A stretch of 38,259 nt of DNA from Bacteroidota bacterium (GCA_017882185.1 JADGQA010000006.1:1-38259); one strand, 5' to 3'. Shown: positions 15,646 to 25,621, numbered from the stretch's first letter. Notes: generated by a model from the letters alone, not told the origin. A program made the numbers and translations.

Positions 15646-17100
15646 TTAGTTCTGTGAGATTGAAACATTCGAGGGTACGCTTCCTTGCGCCGAAGATCCC
15701 CCTTCTTCCCGGTCAACGATCGCTGCTGTGAATTCACCCTCCGCCACGACGCTGGTGTTCACGAATGCCTTTGCTCGAATATGGATCACCTTCGATCGTC
15801 TGTTCACCATCTCAACCTCCAGGACAAGCTGATCACCGGGAACGACGGTTTTCCTGAATTTCACATTATTCATCGACATAAAATAGACCAGCTTGTTGCC
15901 AGGATTCTCGAGACCGTTTAAGAGCAACACTCCGCCTGCCTGGGCCATCGATTCTACGATCATAACTCCGGGCATCACGGGGCGTCCGGGAAAATGTCCC
16001 TGGAAGAACGGTTCGTTGATGGTCACGCTTTTTACTGCGACCACCTTCTTGTCCATTTCGAAATCGATGATCTTGTCGATCATCAGGAAAGGATAGCGGT
16101 GCGGCAGAATTCTCTGGATAGCGTTGATATCGAAAACAACGCCCTCTTTCTTCTCGTGCTGATACTTGCGTACGAGTTTCTTTTGCTGATACAGCTTGCG
16201 AACCATTTTGGCAAACTCGACATTGCTGGCGTGACCTGGGCGCGCTGACAGGATCTGCGCTCTCAACGGAACACCTATGAGCGCAAGGTCTCCTATTAAA
16301 TCGAGGAGTTTGTGACGCGCAGGTTCATTTCTATAATGTAGCTTCTTGTTATTAAGCACGCCGGAAGAACCAAGGATCACGGAATGTTCGATCCCGAGTT
16401 TGTGTGTCAGCTTGCGCAACTCGGAATCCGAAAGATCACGATCGTTAATGACAATCGCGTTATCCATGTTGCCGCCTTTGATCAGACCCTGATCCCAAAG
16501 CATTTCGACTTCGTGGAGAAAACAGAAGGTTCGGGCGGAAGCATACTCTGTAACAAACTCCTTTTCCAAATTGAAAAGTCCTGTGTGCTGCGTTCCCAGT
16601 GCCGGGTTATTATAGTCAATAACGACGGACATGCGGAACTCATCCGAAGGCAATGCAACGATATCGACCCCTTTTGATTCATTGTGATAGTGAATAAGCT
16701 GGTCGATAATGAGATAATCCTTCGGCTCATCCTGCTCCTGCAATCCCGCCTCCTGAAGCATTTCCACGAACGGCATCGAACTGCCATCCGCAATCGGCGG
16801 TTCAATGTTATTCAACTCGATGATGATATTGTCGATCTCAAGGCCAACGACGGCGGCAAGCACGTGTTCTGTCGTATGGACTTTCGCCTCTCCGATCCCG
16901 ATCGTGGTTCCCCGCTCGATATCCACGACATGATCGACATCCGCGGGTATTTCCGGATGGCCTCCCAGGTCGATACGACGAAAGCGGATCCCGAAGTTTT
17001 CAGAAGCCGGCTTAAATGTCATTGTTGTCTGCACACCAGTGTGAAGACCGACGCCGGACATCGAAACGGGTTTCTTGATTGTTCTCTGTTGAACTAGCAT
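15646..17100 (-). CDS. lpxC/fabZ: LpxC-FabZ fusion: UDP-3-O-acyl-GlcNAc deacetylase plus 3-hydroxyacyl-ACP dehydratase
   Basis: A 484-aa bifunctional protein. Residues 1-310 are LpxC, the committed deacetylase of lipid A synthesis, with zinc ligands His79 (HTTEHVLA), His263 and Asp267 (RHKLLDLIGD) and the catalytic His290 (RPGHASN). Residues 325-470 are FabZ, the dehydratase of fatty-acid elongation, with ILPHRYPFLMID, His369 in QGHFPGRPVMPG and Glu383 in VESMAQ. The fusion puts in one chain the two enzymes that compete for 3-hydroxyacyl-ACP flux, and is characteristic of Bacteroidota/Chlorobiota. ATG at 17100 with AGGA upstream. Both active sites look intact. Confidence 0.97.
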   Translation of the reverse strand: MLVQQRTIKKPVSMSGVGLHTGVQTTMTFKPASENFGIRFRRIDLGGHPEIPADVDHVVDIERGTTIGIGEAKVHTTEHVLAAVVGLEIDNIIIELNNIEPPIADGSSMPFVEMLQEAGLQEQDEPKDYLIIDQLIHYHNESKGVDIVALPSDEFRMSVVIDYNNPALGTQHTGLFNLEKEFVTEYASARTFCFLHEVEMLWDQGLIKGGNMDNAIVINDRDLSDSELRKLTHKLGIEHSVILGSSGVLNNKKLHYRNEPARHKLLDLIGDLALIGVPLRAQILSARPGHASNVEFAKMVRKLYQQKKLVRKYQHEKKEGVVFDINAIQRILPHRYPFLMIDKIIDFEMDKKVVAVKSVTINEPFFQGHFPGRPVMPGVMIVESMAQAGGVLLLNGLENPGNKLVYFMSMNNVKFRKTVVPGDQLVLEVEMVNRRSKVIHIRAKAFVNTSVVAEGEFTAAIVDREEGGSSAQGSVPSNVSISQN

Positions 17101-17132
17101 AGTAGATTCCTAAAGCCCGTGATGGGATTGCG

Positions 17133-18194
17133 CTACGATTTCTTTTCCTTCAGCGCTTGTTGCAGAGCTTCGACTTCCCGTTGCAGTTGATACAGGTCCC
17201 GACTCAATTCCGGAAGCGATCGGATGACTGCCTCAATACGGTACGCGCGAGAACGTTCCTTGACGGTCGTTCCAAAATAGACTCCCCCCGGTTCTCTGAT
17301 TGACTTGGCCACTCCCGATTGGCCAAGAATGGTCACACGATCTGCAATCTCAAGGTGGCCCGCGAATGCCGCCTGTCCGGCAATCATGCAGTGTCTTCCG
17401 ATTTTTGTACTCCCTGCAAGACCAGTCTGGGCCGCAATGACCGTGTACTCACCAATAACACAGTTGTGCGCCACCTGGACGAGGTTGTCAATCTTAACTC
17501 CTCGCTTGATAACCGTTTCCCCCATGGTTGCCCGATCAATCGTGGAATTTGCTCCAATTTCGACGTCATCTTCAATGACGACAATTCCAAGCTGAGGAAT
17601 CTTCTCGAACGGCCCATTCGCGTTTGGTACAAAGCCAAATCCATCCGCCCCAATCACAACCCCCGAATGAAGCGTGACTCGATTCCCGATCCTCGTTTGA
17701 TGGTACACTGTGACATTAGGGTACAACTGACATTCAGCTCCCAACGACGTAGCGACACCAATCACGCAACCGTGAGATATCTTAGTCTTCTCTCCGATGA
17801 TGACACCGTCTCCAATGACCACATTTGCTCCGATGCAAACGTCCTTGCCCAATCTCGCCGTGTCGGCGATTGTAGCGGAGGCATGGATACCGGCCGGAAA
17901 AGGGTCAACGACAGGAGTGAGCTTCTTGTGTACTTGAAGGAAGGCTAAGTATGGATCGTCAACTTTGATGAACGCAAGGTTATCCCGATGGGGGAGTTTT
18001 ACGTTCTGGTATTTCTTCGATACGAGGACAGCGGCTGCCTGAGTTGTTTCCAGAAACCGCTCATACTTGGAATTTGCAAGGAAGGAAATGCTGGTTTGGT
18101 CGGCTTCCTCAATTTTGGCGACACGCTCAATTCGCACCGTCCCATTGCCGACAACTTCGCCTTGAAGCCACGTCGCGATTTCCTGTACCGTCAT
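17133..18194 (-). CDS. lpxD: UDP-3-O-acylglucosamine N-acyltransferase LpxD
   Basis: Third step of lipid A synthesis: N-acylates UDP-3-O-acyl-glucosamine from 3-hydroxyacyl-ACP. The 353-aa protein has the N-terminal uridine-binding domain (residues 1-100, with [14 protein letters not shown]), a left-handed beta-helix of hexapeptide repeats (about 100-310), the catalytic His243 in [12 protein letters not shown], and a C-terminal helix rich in Gln/Glu/Lys ([18 protein letters not shown]). ATG at 18194, 8 bp after the stop of the Skp/OmpH gene; no clear ribosome-binding site, consistent with coupled translation. Confidence 0.96.
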   Translation of the reverse strand: MTVQEIATWLQGEVVGNGTVRIERVAKIEEADQTSISFLANSKYERFLETTQAAAVLVSKKYQNVKLPHRDNLAFIKVDDPYLAFLQVHKKLTPVVDPFPAGIHASATIADTARLGKDVCIGANVVIGDGVIIGEKTKISHGCVIGVATSLGAECQLYPNVTVYHQTRIGNRVTLHSGVVIGADGFGFVPNANGPFEKIPQLGIVVIEDDVEIGANSTIDRATMGETVIKRGVKIDNLVQVAHNCVIGEYTVIAAQTGLAGSTKIGRHCMIAGQAAFAGHLEIADRVTILGQSGVAKSIREPGGVYFGTTVKERSRAYRIEAVIRSLPELSRDLYQLQREVEALQQALKEKKS

Positions 18195-18202
18195 TCAGGA
18201 CA

Positions 18203-18739
18203 CTATTTCTTAATGGACTGAGGAGTGACTTTCAGTTTTTCAAGAACTTTGTCAGTCAGGTCGTACTTTGGATTTGCGTACATCAAGAGAATCTCTCCAC
18301 TTTTGTCGAACACATAGTCAAGCCCCTCTTCTGCAGCAACGTCCTGTATGGCCTTGAAGACCCGGTCCTGCACCGGCTTCATAAGCTCATTTTGTTTGGC
18401 AAAGAGTTCACCGTTCTGGCCAAACTTCTGAGTTCGAAAATCAGCCATCTTCTGATCCAATTCCCTCAATTCCCGCTCTGCGTCGGCTCGCCGCTGGTCC
18501 GTCATGATGAGCTTCTTCTTGTCATACTCATCATATTTCTTCTTCCAATCATCCTGCATCTTGTTGAGCTCATCTTGCCAGTTCGCTGTCAGAGCATCGA
18601 GTTGTTTTTGTGCATCCTGCGCATCCGGAAGCTGTTTCATAATTGCTTCGGAACTGACGTGCCCGATTTTCATCTGCGCGATCGCAGGCAATATACCAAC
18701 AAACAACGTGCAACAAAGTGCTATTGACATTCTTTTCAT
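18203..18739 (-). CDS. Skp/OmpH family periplasmic chaperone (copy 1)
   Basis: A 178-aa protein with a cleavable signal peptide (residues 1-21, ending AIAQ) and then KIGHVSSEAIMKQLPDAQDAQKQL, the typical OmpH start. Residues 40-120 are a long charged coiled coil (DDWKKKYDEYDKKKL, ELRELDQKMADFRTQ), the tentacle region that grips unfolded outer-membrane proteins, and a C-terminal beta segment returns to the body (GLDYVFDKSGEILL). It delivers clients to the BAM complex. ATG at 18739 with GAGGGAAC in front. It lies 135 bp after the paralogous copy 2. Confidence 0.92.
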   Translation of the reverse strand: MKRMSIALCCTLFVGILPAIAQMKIGHVSSEAIMKQLPDAQDAQKQLDALTANWQDELNKMQDDWKKKYDEYDKKKLIMTDQRRADAERELRELDQKMADFRTQKFGQNGELFAKQNELMKPVQDRVFKAIQDVAAEEGLDYVFDKSGEILLMYANPKYDLTDKVLEKLKVTPQSIKK

Positions 18740-18874
18740 GTTCCCTCTTCTTTTATAGAGCTATTCCGTTCCTTTTGTTATCAAAACCGATGATGATCAT
18801 TCTCTTGCAGCAGAAATTGGCAGGCAAGCCGATCTGCAAGATCCTTTTGACTCTCGCCAGCCAGAATTCACTCG

Positions 18875-19402
18875 CTATTTCGTTTTTCCGGATGGTCCCC
18901 TCTTCAGCCTGTCGATTACTTTATACGTGAGGTCATATTTGACATCCGCGAATAAGAGAACGGTTTGATTGAGCTTGTCGAACACAAATGTGAATCCTTC
19001 TTCTTTGGCCACACCTTCGATCGCCTTCAGAACTTTGGTCCGAATCGGCTGAAACTTGGTATCCCGGAGTTGTGCAGCATCTTGTTGTCGTTTGAGCTGC
19101 AAATCGCGGATATTCTGCTGCATGCCCGCAAGTCTCTTTTGTTCCTCATCCTTTTTCTGTGGAGAAAAGAGGGCTGATTTATTCTGATAGTCCTGCAGGC
19201 TCGAATCAAGATCCCTCCCCATCTTGTCGAGCTCGTCTTGCCACTGTTTGACAGCTTCATCGACTGCGATTTTTGCATCTTGAGCTTCCTGCAATTGACC
19301 TAAAATTGTTTCAGAATCGACGTACGCGAGCCTCTGGGTTTGAGTCACTGCGAGTGAAGAGAATACGAAAATGGCAAGAACAACTAGAAGAATCTTTTTC
19401 AC
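18875..19402 (-). CDS. Skp/OmpH family periplasmic chaperone (copy 2)
   Basis: A 175-aa paralogue of the neighbouring chaperone. It has a signal peptide (MKKILLVVLAIFVFSSLAVTQ, cut after the Ala-Val-Thr region), RLAYVDSETILGQLQEAQDAK, a coiled coil over about 45-115 (MGRDLDSSLQDYQNKSAL, EQKRLAGMQQNIRDLQLKR) and a closing GFTFVFDKLNQTVLLFADVKYDLT. The end of copy 1 has the same sequence plan (YVFDKSGEILLMYANPKYDLT), which shows they are tandem duplicates that have diverged. The start is GTG at 19402, with AGAGGT 6 nt upstream. It lies between bamA and copy 1; a weak promoter candidate precedes it. Confidence 0.92.
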   Translation of the reverse strand: MKKILLVVLAIFVFSSLAVTQTQRLAYVDSETILGQLQEAQDAKIAVDEAVKQWQDELDKMGRDLDSSLQDYQNKSALFSPQKKDEEQKRLAGMQQNIRDLQLKRQQDAAQLRDTKFQPIRTKVLKAIEGVAKEEGFTFVFDKLNQTVLLFADVKYDLTYKVIDRLKRGPSGKTK

Positions 19403-19444
19403 AAGTACCTCTTTGATGTTTGTATGAGGAAATCAGTTATCTGC

Positions 19445-19473
19445 AATATTGGAAAAAAAAGTAAACCGTTCAA
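19445..19473 (-). promoter_or_regulatory. Promoter candidate ahead of the skp pair
   Basis: On the minus strand TTGAAC, a 17-nt T-rich spacer, then AATATT. It lies in the 194-bp gap between bamA and the first skp gene, about 45 nt before the GTG. It would allow the chaperones and lpx genes to be expressed apart from bamA. Confidence 0.3.
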
Positions 19474-19596
19474 CACCTTAGTCCAGACAACCATGACCAT
19501 CTCTTTGTCGAATCGTCTGCTTGTACGTCCGGGATTTCGCCTTACCTGGAAAGCCAAACATCCACTCAAGTAATGCTACGCTCTGCCGATGGAACA

Positions 19597-21975
19597 TTAA
19601 AAGCCTCTTCCAAATTGAAAGTGGAATTTCCATCCCGAAGGCGAGGTCCCGGGCCTGGGACCGTCAAATCCATATGCATAATCGAATCCAACCAATCCGA
19701 TCGGATTGATCATGAGTCGCACGCCGACGCCTGCAGACCTCCTGAGCCTGAGCGGATCTTGTGTTAACTGATCAAGCCACACGTTTCCGGCTTCTGCGAA
19801 TGTCAATGCATAAATTGGAATAGGACTGAGCGCAATGGCGACACGGAATTCGAGAGAATGTTTGATCATTGCTCTCCCGCCGAGAATACTGCCGCTGATT
19901 GGATCAGTCGGACCAACCGTACGGTCGTCATACCCTCTGAGAGGAGTCACGGAGATATATCCCAATCCCGTGCCTCCCATGAAAAAGTACTCCTGGGGCG
20001 GAAGCAATAGTTGCTTTCCTCCAAACCCGAAGATATACGCGACCACATTCTGACTGACAAGGGCGAGACGAGGGCTGTTGAACAGAGGAATGTACCAATC
20101 GGCAGTGAGAATGTGCTTGCTGTAGTTTGCATTGCCGGGCAAGAACGGGCCACCATCGATCTCTGTTGAAACCGAGAATGTCGAGCCTTGCGAAGGGAAC
20201 ACCGGATTGTTCGTGCTGTTGCGGGAAATAACCTGCGAAATAGCAAACTGATTGATTATTCCTGCGTACGAGTAGGCTGTCGTCGTGCTGGATTGATTCC
20301 GCTGATAGCGCACGCTCCATAGCCCCCTGAAATAATCATCAGGCCATTTGAACTGACGACCCACCTGAATTGAGGCACCAGAATAGCGAACGTCATAGTA
20401 GTAAATCTGGTGCGTATCAAATATGTTGACACCGAATGATGTCGGCGTGTCAAACATCCACGGTTCCTGGAAGCCTATAGAAAACGTCTGGTAGTAGCTG
20501 GATACTCCGAATTGCCAATCGAAGTTGAGCATCTGGCCCGCTCCCCCACGAAGAGGTTCAGCGAGGGAGAAATTGTTGAACGTGAGACCTACCCCTCCAT
20601 TGAACCCGAACGCACCGCTGTAACCGACAGACATATTGAATGTATCGCTCGATTTTTCCTCTACATCATAGATAAGATCAACGGTCTTGTCGTTGACAAT
20701 TTTCGTGTCCGGCTTGATTTTCTCCGGGTTGAAATAGTTGAGCTGTTGCAGCTGCCGAAGACTGCGGATAATGGCCTGACGGCTAAACGTGTCGCCCGGA
20801 CGAGTTCTCAATTCTCTCCGTATGACCTTTTCAAATGTCTTCGTATTTCCAGTGATTGAAACCTGACCGACCTTAAAGAGATTATGCTCATGAACAACCA
20901 TCCTGATGTCGAGACTGTCATCGCCAACTCGTAGCTCTTGAGGGTCAACCTGGAACATTAGATATCCATTGTCATAATAGAGCGACGATACGTCTGACTC
21001 TTCTTCATTTCGATGGAGGTTTTGATCGAACTTCTCCTGATCGTAGACATCACCCTTCTTGAATCCCATGCGCTCATTGAGCACGGCTGTTGGGTAGACG
21101 GTGTTTCCTTCCCAGGTGATCGTTCGAACGTGATATTGCGGCCCCTCGTGAAGATACACATCGATCGTGAGGTACTTTTTTGACTTGTCGTAACTCAGCG
21201 AATCAGACAGAATCTCCATATCCCGGTAACCATGTTTCCTGTAGAATGCCGCGAGGAGATCTTTGTCTTCCTTCCATTTTTTCCTGTCAAACTTGTTTGT
21301 CGTCCAGAATTTCCACCATTTGCGTTCGCTCGTTTCCTTAAACTCACTCTTCAAATCATCAGCATCATAAGCCTTGTTTCCGAAGAACACTAGCTTGTCA
21401 ACTTTGACTTTTGGTCCCTCATCGATATTGATTTTGAGAACAACGCGGTTTTTTGATGTGTCTTCAAGAGGCAGCAGTTCGGGCTTGATATCCGCGTTCA
21501 AATAGCCGTCCGTTTCATACTGGGCCTTCAAGAGCCTCTTGACGGTGATCAGGTCATCGCCGCTGACAATCTGACCCTTGATCAACCCAATTTTCTTGAG
21601 AATGTCGTCTTCGCCCAACTCATCATTGCCCGATATTTCGATTTTATCCAATCGTGGATTTTCCTTCACGCGGATGAGCAAATATACTCCGTCCTGCACC
21701 TTGCGATCAATCAGGATTTGAACGTCGCTGAACAATCGGAGATTGTACAGCCGCTGTATTGCCTGCCGGCTCTGGTCCCCTGGGATTGTGAGTTCATCGC
21801 CGACTTTCAGGCCGGTGTTTGCAATAATGGCGGTCGGCTCTGCGGATCGTTGCCCCTCGACGTTAACTCCCAGGATCTTATAGACCTCGGGACGTGTCTG
21901 AGCTTCAAGATTCGTAGAATTTACGCCTAGACAAAGGACAAGAAGGAGAACGGGGATTCTAGAGTTTTGCGACAC
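19597..21975 (-). CDS. bamA: BamA, outer-membrane protein assembly factor
   Basis: Core of the BAM complex; folds beta-barrel proteins into the outer membrane. From the GTG at 21975 the product is 792 aa: a signal peptide (IPVLLLVLCLGV...EAQ, residues 6-25), a row of five POTRA domains (about 30-440), then a 16-strand barrel with the VRYQRN and GGTGLGYISVTPLRGYDDRTVG (shortened: the L6-type R-G-Y loop) region. It ends in FHFQFGRGF, with the terminal Phe of the beta-signal. The frame stays open upstream to 22248, but those 91 codons lie inside uppS and do not look like signal or POTRA sequence, so the GTG is chosen. It overlaps uppS by 17 nt. Confidence 0.95.
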   Translation of the reverse strand: MSQNSRIPVLLLVLCLGVNSTNLEAQTRPEVYKILGVNVEGQRSAEPTAIIANTGLKVGDELTIPGDQSRQAIQRLYNLRLFSDVQILIDRKVQDGVYLLIRVKENPRLDKIEISGNDELGEDDILKKIGLIKGQIVSGDDLITVKRLLKAQYETDGYLNADIKPELLPLEDTSKNRVVLKINIDEGPKVKVDKLVFFGNKAYDADDLKSEFKETSERKWWKFWTTNKFDRKKWKEDKDLLAAFYRKHGYRDMEILSDSLSYDKSKKYLTIDVYLHEGPQYHVRTITWEGNTVYPTAVLNERMGFKKGDVYDQEKFDQNLHRNEEESDVSSLYYDNGYLMFQVDPQELRVGDDSLDIRMVVHEHNLFKVGQVSITGNTKTFEKVIRRELRTRPGDTFSRQAIIRSLRQLQQLNYFNPEKIKPDTKIVNDKTVDLIYDVEEKSSDTFNMSVGYSGAFGFNGGVGLTFNNFSLAEPLRGGAGQMLNFDWQFGVSSYYQTFSIGFQEPWMFDTPTSFGVNIFDTHQIYYYDVRYSGASIQVGRQFKWPDDYFRGLWSVRYQRNQSSTTTAYSYAGIINQFAISQVISRNSTNNPVFPSQGSTFSVSTEIDGGPFLPGNANYSKHILTADWYIPLFNSPRLALVSQNVVAYIFGFGGKQLLLPPQEYFFMGGTGLGYISVTPLRGYDDRTVGPTDPISGSILGGRAMIKHSLEFRVAIALSPIPIYALTFAEAGNVWLDQLTQDPLRLRRSAGVGVRLMINPIGLVGFDYAYGFDGPRPGTSPSGWKFHFQFGRGF

Positions 21976-22792
21976 TTTTGAGAAACCTTTCCACGTAAAC
22001 GGAACCGGCGCGCGGCGTTTTTCGGATTTGCTCACTGACCATCCCAAAACGGCGCTCTCGTTTCTGGAAGTCCGCAATTGCGGAATACAGGTGCTTTCGT
22101 CGAAATGACGGCCAAAAATCTTCAGATATAACGAGCTCACTGTAAGCGAGTTGCCAAAGGAGGAAATTGCTAATGCGGTATTCTCCGCTTGTTCGAATGA
22201 GGAGATCTGGATCGGGGAACTCTTTGGTTGAAAGGTAGCTGGAAACAAGCTGTTCAGATATTTCTTCCTTCAGAAGCGCCCCCTGTTTGATCTCGTCGTG
22301 CATTCGCTTCATGGCATTCAAAAGATCCCATCGACCGCTATAGCTAAGAGCAAGGATAAGGGTTAGGCCATTGTTGTGGCGCATCATTTCTATGGCGTCG
22401 AGCAGTTCATCCTGTACATCCTGAGGTAACGCGGCAATATCCCCTATCGCTCTTAACCGGACTTCATTCTGGTGCAGCCTGTCCCTTTCGTCCCTCAAAG
22501 CCTTCAGCAAAAGCCTCATAAGCATGGAGACTTCATCCTTGGGCCTTTTCCAATTCTCGGTCGAAAAAGCATACAGAGTGAGGAATTTGACACCCAACTG
22601 GCCACATGCCTCCACGATGTCACGCACGGAATTTACGCCTTCGTGGTGACCTGCAATGCGAGGCAATCCCCTGCGTTTTGCCCAACGCCCATTGCCATCC
22701 ATAATGATGGCTATGTGCTTTGGAATTTCACCATTTTCCAATAGACGATCTTGAAGTTTTTTGTCGAGCCCGGTCGCCTTCTCTAATGCCAC
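21959..22792 (-). CDS. uppS: Isoprenyl transferase / undecaprenyl diphosphate synthase UppS
   Basis: Makes the C55 lipid carrier for peptidoglycan and other surface glycans by cis-addition of isopentenyl diphosphate. The 277-aa protein has HIAIIMDGNGRWAKRRGLPR with catalytic Asp32, GHHEGVNSVRDIV, TLYAFSTENWKRP and DLLIRTSGEYRISNFLLWQ, the last two lining the tunnel and diphosphate site; it is about 25 residues longer than E. coli UppS, mainly at the N-terminus. The start is GTG at 22792 with GGAG 8 nt upstream. It is the first gene of the minus-strand run and has a good promoter at 22835-22863; bamA begins within its last codons. Confidence 0.96.
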   Translation of the reverse strand: MALEKATGLDKKLQDRLLENGEIPKHIAIIMDGNGRWAKRRGLPRIAGHHEGVNSVRDIVEACGQLGVKFLTLYAFSTENWKRPKDEVSMLMRLLLKALRDERDRLHQNEVRLRAIGDIAALPQDVQDELLDAIEMMRHNNGLTLILALSYSGRWDLLNAMKRMHDEIKQGALLKEEISEQLVSSYLSTKEFPDPDLLIRTSGEYRISNFLLWQLAYSELVISEDFWPSFRRKHLYSAIADFQKRERRFGMVSEQIRKTPRAGSVYVERFLKSVAKL

Positions 22793-22834
22793 AGAATCTC
22801 CATTTCACTGAAATTCGTTCAAATTACAGTTTAC

Positions 22835-22863
22835 AATGTAACCTTTTTTGAAAATAAAGTCAA
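22835..22863 (-). promoter_or_regulatory. Promoter of the uppS-bamA run
   Basis: On the minus strand TTGACT, exactly 17 nt, then TACATT; the same sequence also reads as TTG-N20-TAnnTTG. Transcription would begin near 22828, about 36 nt before the GTG. It is back-to-back with the clpC promoter; the two -35 boxes are 55 bp apart. Confidence 0.55.
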
Positions 22864-22918
22864 AAAAGGGCAAAGAAACGCGAACGATCTTCTGGAACGT
22901 CGTGCGAACTTTGGTTTC

Positions 22919-22947
22919 TTGACTGACCGTTCAAATTTGGGTATATT
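22919..22947 (+). promoter_or_regulatory. Promoter of clpC
   Basis: TTGACT, exactly 17 nt, then TATATT (followed by GA). Transcription would begin near 22954, leaving a leader of about 85 nt before the clpC ATG. No CIRCE-type inverted repeat or CtsR-type heptamer repeat was seen near it. Confidence 0.55.
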
Positions 22948-23039
22948 GAGTGCGGAACTTAACCTACAGTGAGTTCGTTTTTAATACAGGTTGAGACGGG
23001 GAAAAGCGGGCAATCGTTCCATTAAGCACAAGGAAAGTC

Positions 23040-25556
23040 ATGGAAGGGAATTTCTCAAACAGAGTTCAAGATGTTATTCGCCTGAGCCGGGAAGAAGCGC
23101 TCCGGTTGGGTCATGATTACATCGGAACCGAGCATCTGCTTCTCGGGATTATTCGCGAGGGCGAGGGGATTGCGGTCAAAATACTTAGGAATCTCGGTGT
23201 AGATCTTTACAAGCTGAAGAAGTCGATTGAAGATACCGTCCGCACCTCAGGCGGAACACTGACAATTGGGAACATCCCCCTTACGAAACAAGCCGAGAAG
23301 GTACTTAAGATTACGTACCTTGAGGCAAAGCTTTATAAATCCGATGTCATAGGCACGGAACATCTCTTACTATCGCTGCTTCGGGACGATGATAATATTG
23401 CTGCACAAATCTTGCACCAATACAACGTTCATTATGATGTAGTAAGGAACGAGCTGGACAACATTATTTCCGGCAAACCCTCTACTCCCCCATCATCTGG
23501 TGGACATCAACCTGGTTCTGCTGAAAAGAAACAAGATAAGTCCAAGACGCCTGTGCTCGACAATTTCGGCAGGGATTTGACCAAACTTGCTGCGGAAGAC
23601 AAGCTTGACCCGATTGTGGGAAGAGAAAAAGAAATTGAGCGTGTCGCACAGGTTTTGAGCAGAAGGAAAAAGAACAATCCGGTGCTTATTGGAGAGCCTG
23701 GCGTGGGAAAATCCGCAATTGCCGAGGGCTTGGCGCTGAGGATTGTTCAAAAGAAAGTATCAAGGGTCTTGCACGACAAACGCGTTGTGACCCTGGATCT
23801 CGCAGCTCTTGTAGCAGGCACAAAATATCGCGGCCAGTTCGAGGAACGCATGAAAGCCGTGATGAATGAGCTTGAAAAAGCGAAGGATGTCATTCTGTTT
23901 ATTGACGAGCTCCACACGATTGTCGGCGCAGGCGGAGCAAGCGGTTCACTTGATGCTTCAAATATGTTCAAGCCAGCGCTGGCCCGTGGCGACCTGCAGT
24001 GTATCGGGGCAACAACCCTTGATGAGTACAGGCAATATATTGAGAAAGACGGAGCCCTTGACCGCCGGTTTCAGAAAATTATGGTTGACCCGACGACCGT
24101 CGATGAAACCATTCAAATACTTGAGAATATCAAGCAAAAATACGAAGAACACCACGGCGTGCGGTACACCGATAAGGCTATAGATTCTGCCGTGAGGCTC
24201 AGTGACCGCTATATCACAGACCGGTACCTGCCGGACAAAGCCATTGATGTAATGGACGAAGCAGGAGCACGAGTCCACCTCGCGAATATCAAAGTACCAA
24301 AAGAGGTGCTTCATCTCGAAGAAGAGATCGAAAAAATTCGACAGTCGAAGAATCAAGTCGTCAAGAATCAGAATTTTGAGGAAGCAGCGAGACTGCGCGA
24401 CCTGGAAAAGAAATTATTGAATGACTTGGAGATTGCAAAACGCGAATGGGAATTAAAAGCGCACGACACTGTTTACGAGGTTAATGACGAGGACTGTGCA
24501 GCAGTCGTCTCTATGATGACGAGCATTCCCGTTCAGAAAGTTGCTCAAGGCGAATCCGCAAAATTGCTGAGAATGGGAGAAGAGCTTAAAGCGGTCGTCA
24601 TCGGGCAAGATGAGGCAATCGAAAAGCTGACAAAGGCAATCAGACGAGCACGCGCCGGCCTGAAAGATCCGAAGCGTCCAATCGGGTCCTTTATATTCCT
24701 CGGCCCGACCGGCGTCGGCAAGACTGAACTTGCAAAATCTCTCGCCCGGTACTTGTTTGATTCCGATGATGCACTCATCCGCATCGACATGAGCGAGTAT
24801 ATGGAGAAGTTTTCGGTTTCACGCCTTGTCGGAGCCCCTCCAGGCTATGTCGGTTACGAGGAGGGTGGCCAACTGACAGAGAAAGTTCGCAGGAAACCGT
24901 ATTCTGTCGTATTGCTGGATGAGATCGAGAAGGCCCACCCGGACGTATTCAACATTCTCCTGCAGGTCCTCGACGATGGAATACTGACAGATAGCCTCGG
25001 AAGAAGGGTGGATTTCAAGAACACCATCCTGATCATGACTTCGAACATTGGATCTCGAGATATCAAGGTAAACGGAGCCCTGGGATTTGGGATGCAAACC
25101 ACGAAGGACAAGTATTCCCAGATGAAATCCGGCATCGAAGACGCGCTGAAGCGTGTTTTCAACCCGGAATTCCTCAATCGCGTGGATGACGCTATCATTT
25201 TCCACAGCCTGGAACGGGAGCACATGTTCGCGATCATCGATATTGTGGCAAAAGAACTCGTCGCACGTATGGGCACGCTCGGAATTTCCATTGAAATCAC
25301 AAGAGAAGCGAAGGAGTTTATTGCCGACAAGGGATTTGATCCCGCCTTTGGAGCGCGACCGCTCAGAAGGACAATTCAGAAATACGTTGAGGACAAGCTT
25401 GCTGAGGAAGTTCTTAAAGGAACCTTTGTGCAAGGTAGCAAAGTAAGAATCGAGTTAGCCGGGTCGAAGGAGGAGCTTGAGTTCATCATTGCGAGCAAGG
25501 ACGCTGGTGGCGATGAGGTGAAGGAAGAAGATAAACGCGTTGCAGATCTGACTTAG
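23040..25556 (+). CDS. clpC: ClpC, AAA+ unfoldase of the Clp protease
   Basis: An 838-aa Hsp100 unfoldase that feeds proteins to ClpP. Two Clp_N repeats (residues 1-145, each with IGTEHLLL), a Ser/Pro/Gly-rich linker, then D1 with Walker A GEPGVGKS (218-225) and Walker B ILFIDE. A UVR-type helical insert follows around 442-457 ([17 protein letters not shown]), the mark of ClpC rather than ClpA or ClpB. D2 has Walker A GPTGVGKT (555-562) and [12 protein letters not shown]. The ClpP-docking loop is LGF (681-683). AAGGAAAG precedes the ATG at 23040. No ctsR, mcsA or mcsB genes adjoin it, unlike in Firmicutes. It is monocistronic as far as the hairpin at 25585 goes. Confidence 0.97.
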   Translation: MEGNFSNRVQDVIRLSREEALRLGHDYIGTEHLLLGIIREGEGIAVKILRNLGVDLYKLKKSIEDTVRTSGGTLTIGNIPLTKQAEKVLKITYLEAKLYKSDVIGTEHLLLSLLRDDDNIAAQILHQYNVHYDVVRNELDNIISGKPSTPPSSGGHQPGSAEKKQDKSKTPVLDNFGRDLTKLAAEDKLDPIVGREKEIERVAQVLSRRKKNNPVLIGEPGVGKSAIAEGLALRIVQKKVSRVLHDKRVVTLDLAALVAGTKYRGQFEERMKAVMNELEKAKDVILFIDELHTIVGAGGASGSLDASNMFKPALARGDLQCIGATTLDEYRQYIEKDGALDRRFQKIMVDPTTVDETIQILENIKQKYEEHHGVRYTDKAIDSAVRLSDRYITDRYLPDKAIDVMDEAGARVHLANIKVPKEVLHLEEEIEKIRQSKNQVVKNQNFEEAARLRDLEKKLLNDLEIAKREWELKAHDTVYEVNDEDCAAVVSMMTSIPVQKVAQGESAKLLRMGEELKAVVIGQDEAIEKLTKAIRRARAGLKDPKRPIGSFIFLGPTGVGKTELAKSLARYLFDSDDALIRIDMSEYMEKFSVSRLVGAPPGYVGYEEGGQLTEKVRRKPYSVVLLDEIEKAHPDVFNILLQVLDDGILTDSLGRRVDFKNTILIMTSNIGSRDIKVNGALGFGMQTTKDKYSQMKSGIEDALKRVFNPEFLNRVDDAIIFHSLEREHMFAIIDIVAKELVARMGTLGISIEITREAKEFIADKGFDPAFGARPLRRTIQKYVEDKLAEEVLKGTFVQGSKVRIELAGSKEELEFIIASKDAGGDEVKEEDKRVADLT

Positions 25557-25584
25557 GCCTGCGGTCCTACCATGATTTAAGAAT

Positions 25585-25615
25585 TCTCCCGAGAAGTCAT
25601 CGGGGGATTTTTTTT
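25585..25615 (+). terminator. Rho-independent terminator of clpC
   Basis: A 7-bp stem (CTCCCGA with TCGGGGG, one G-U) and a 7-nt loop, followed by a run of eight T. It ends only about 6 nt before the ATG of the next gene, and its GGGGGA 3' arm is the only purine-rich stretch upstream of that ATG. Confidence 0.82.
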
Positions 25616-25621
25616 GATGAT

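Noticed and set aside
17319-18727. Two open frames of more than 200 codons on the plus strand
   Set aside because: They are antisense shadows of lpxD and the skp copy 1 gene.
18740-18874. A promoter between the two skp genes
   Set aside because: TTGATA and TATAAA are present but 21 bp apart, outside the usual spacing, so no promoter is called.
21976-22248. Longer bamA reading starting at 22248
   Set aside because: The extra 91 codons lie fully inside uppS in another frame and would bury the signal peptide; the GTG at 21975 gives a normal precursor.
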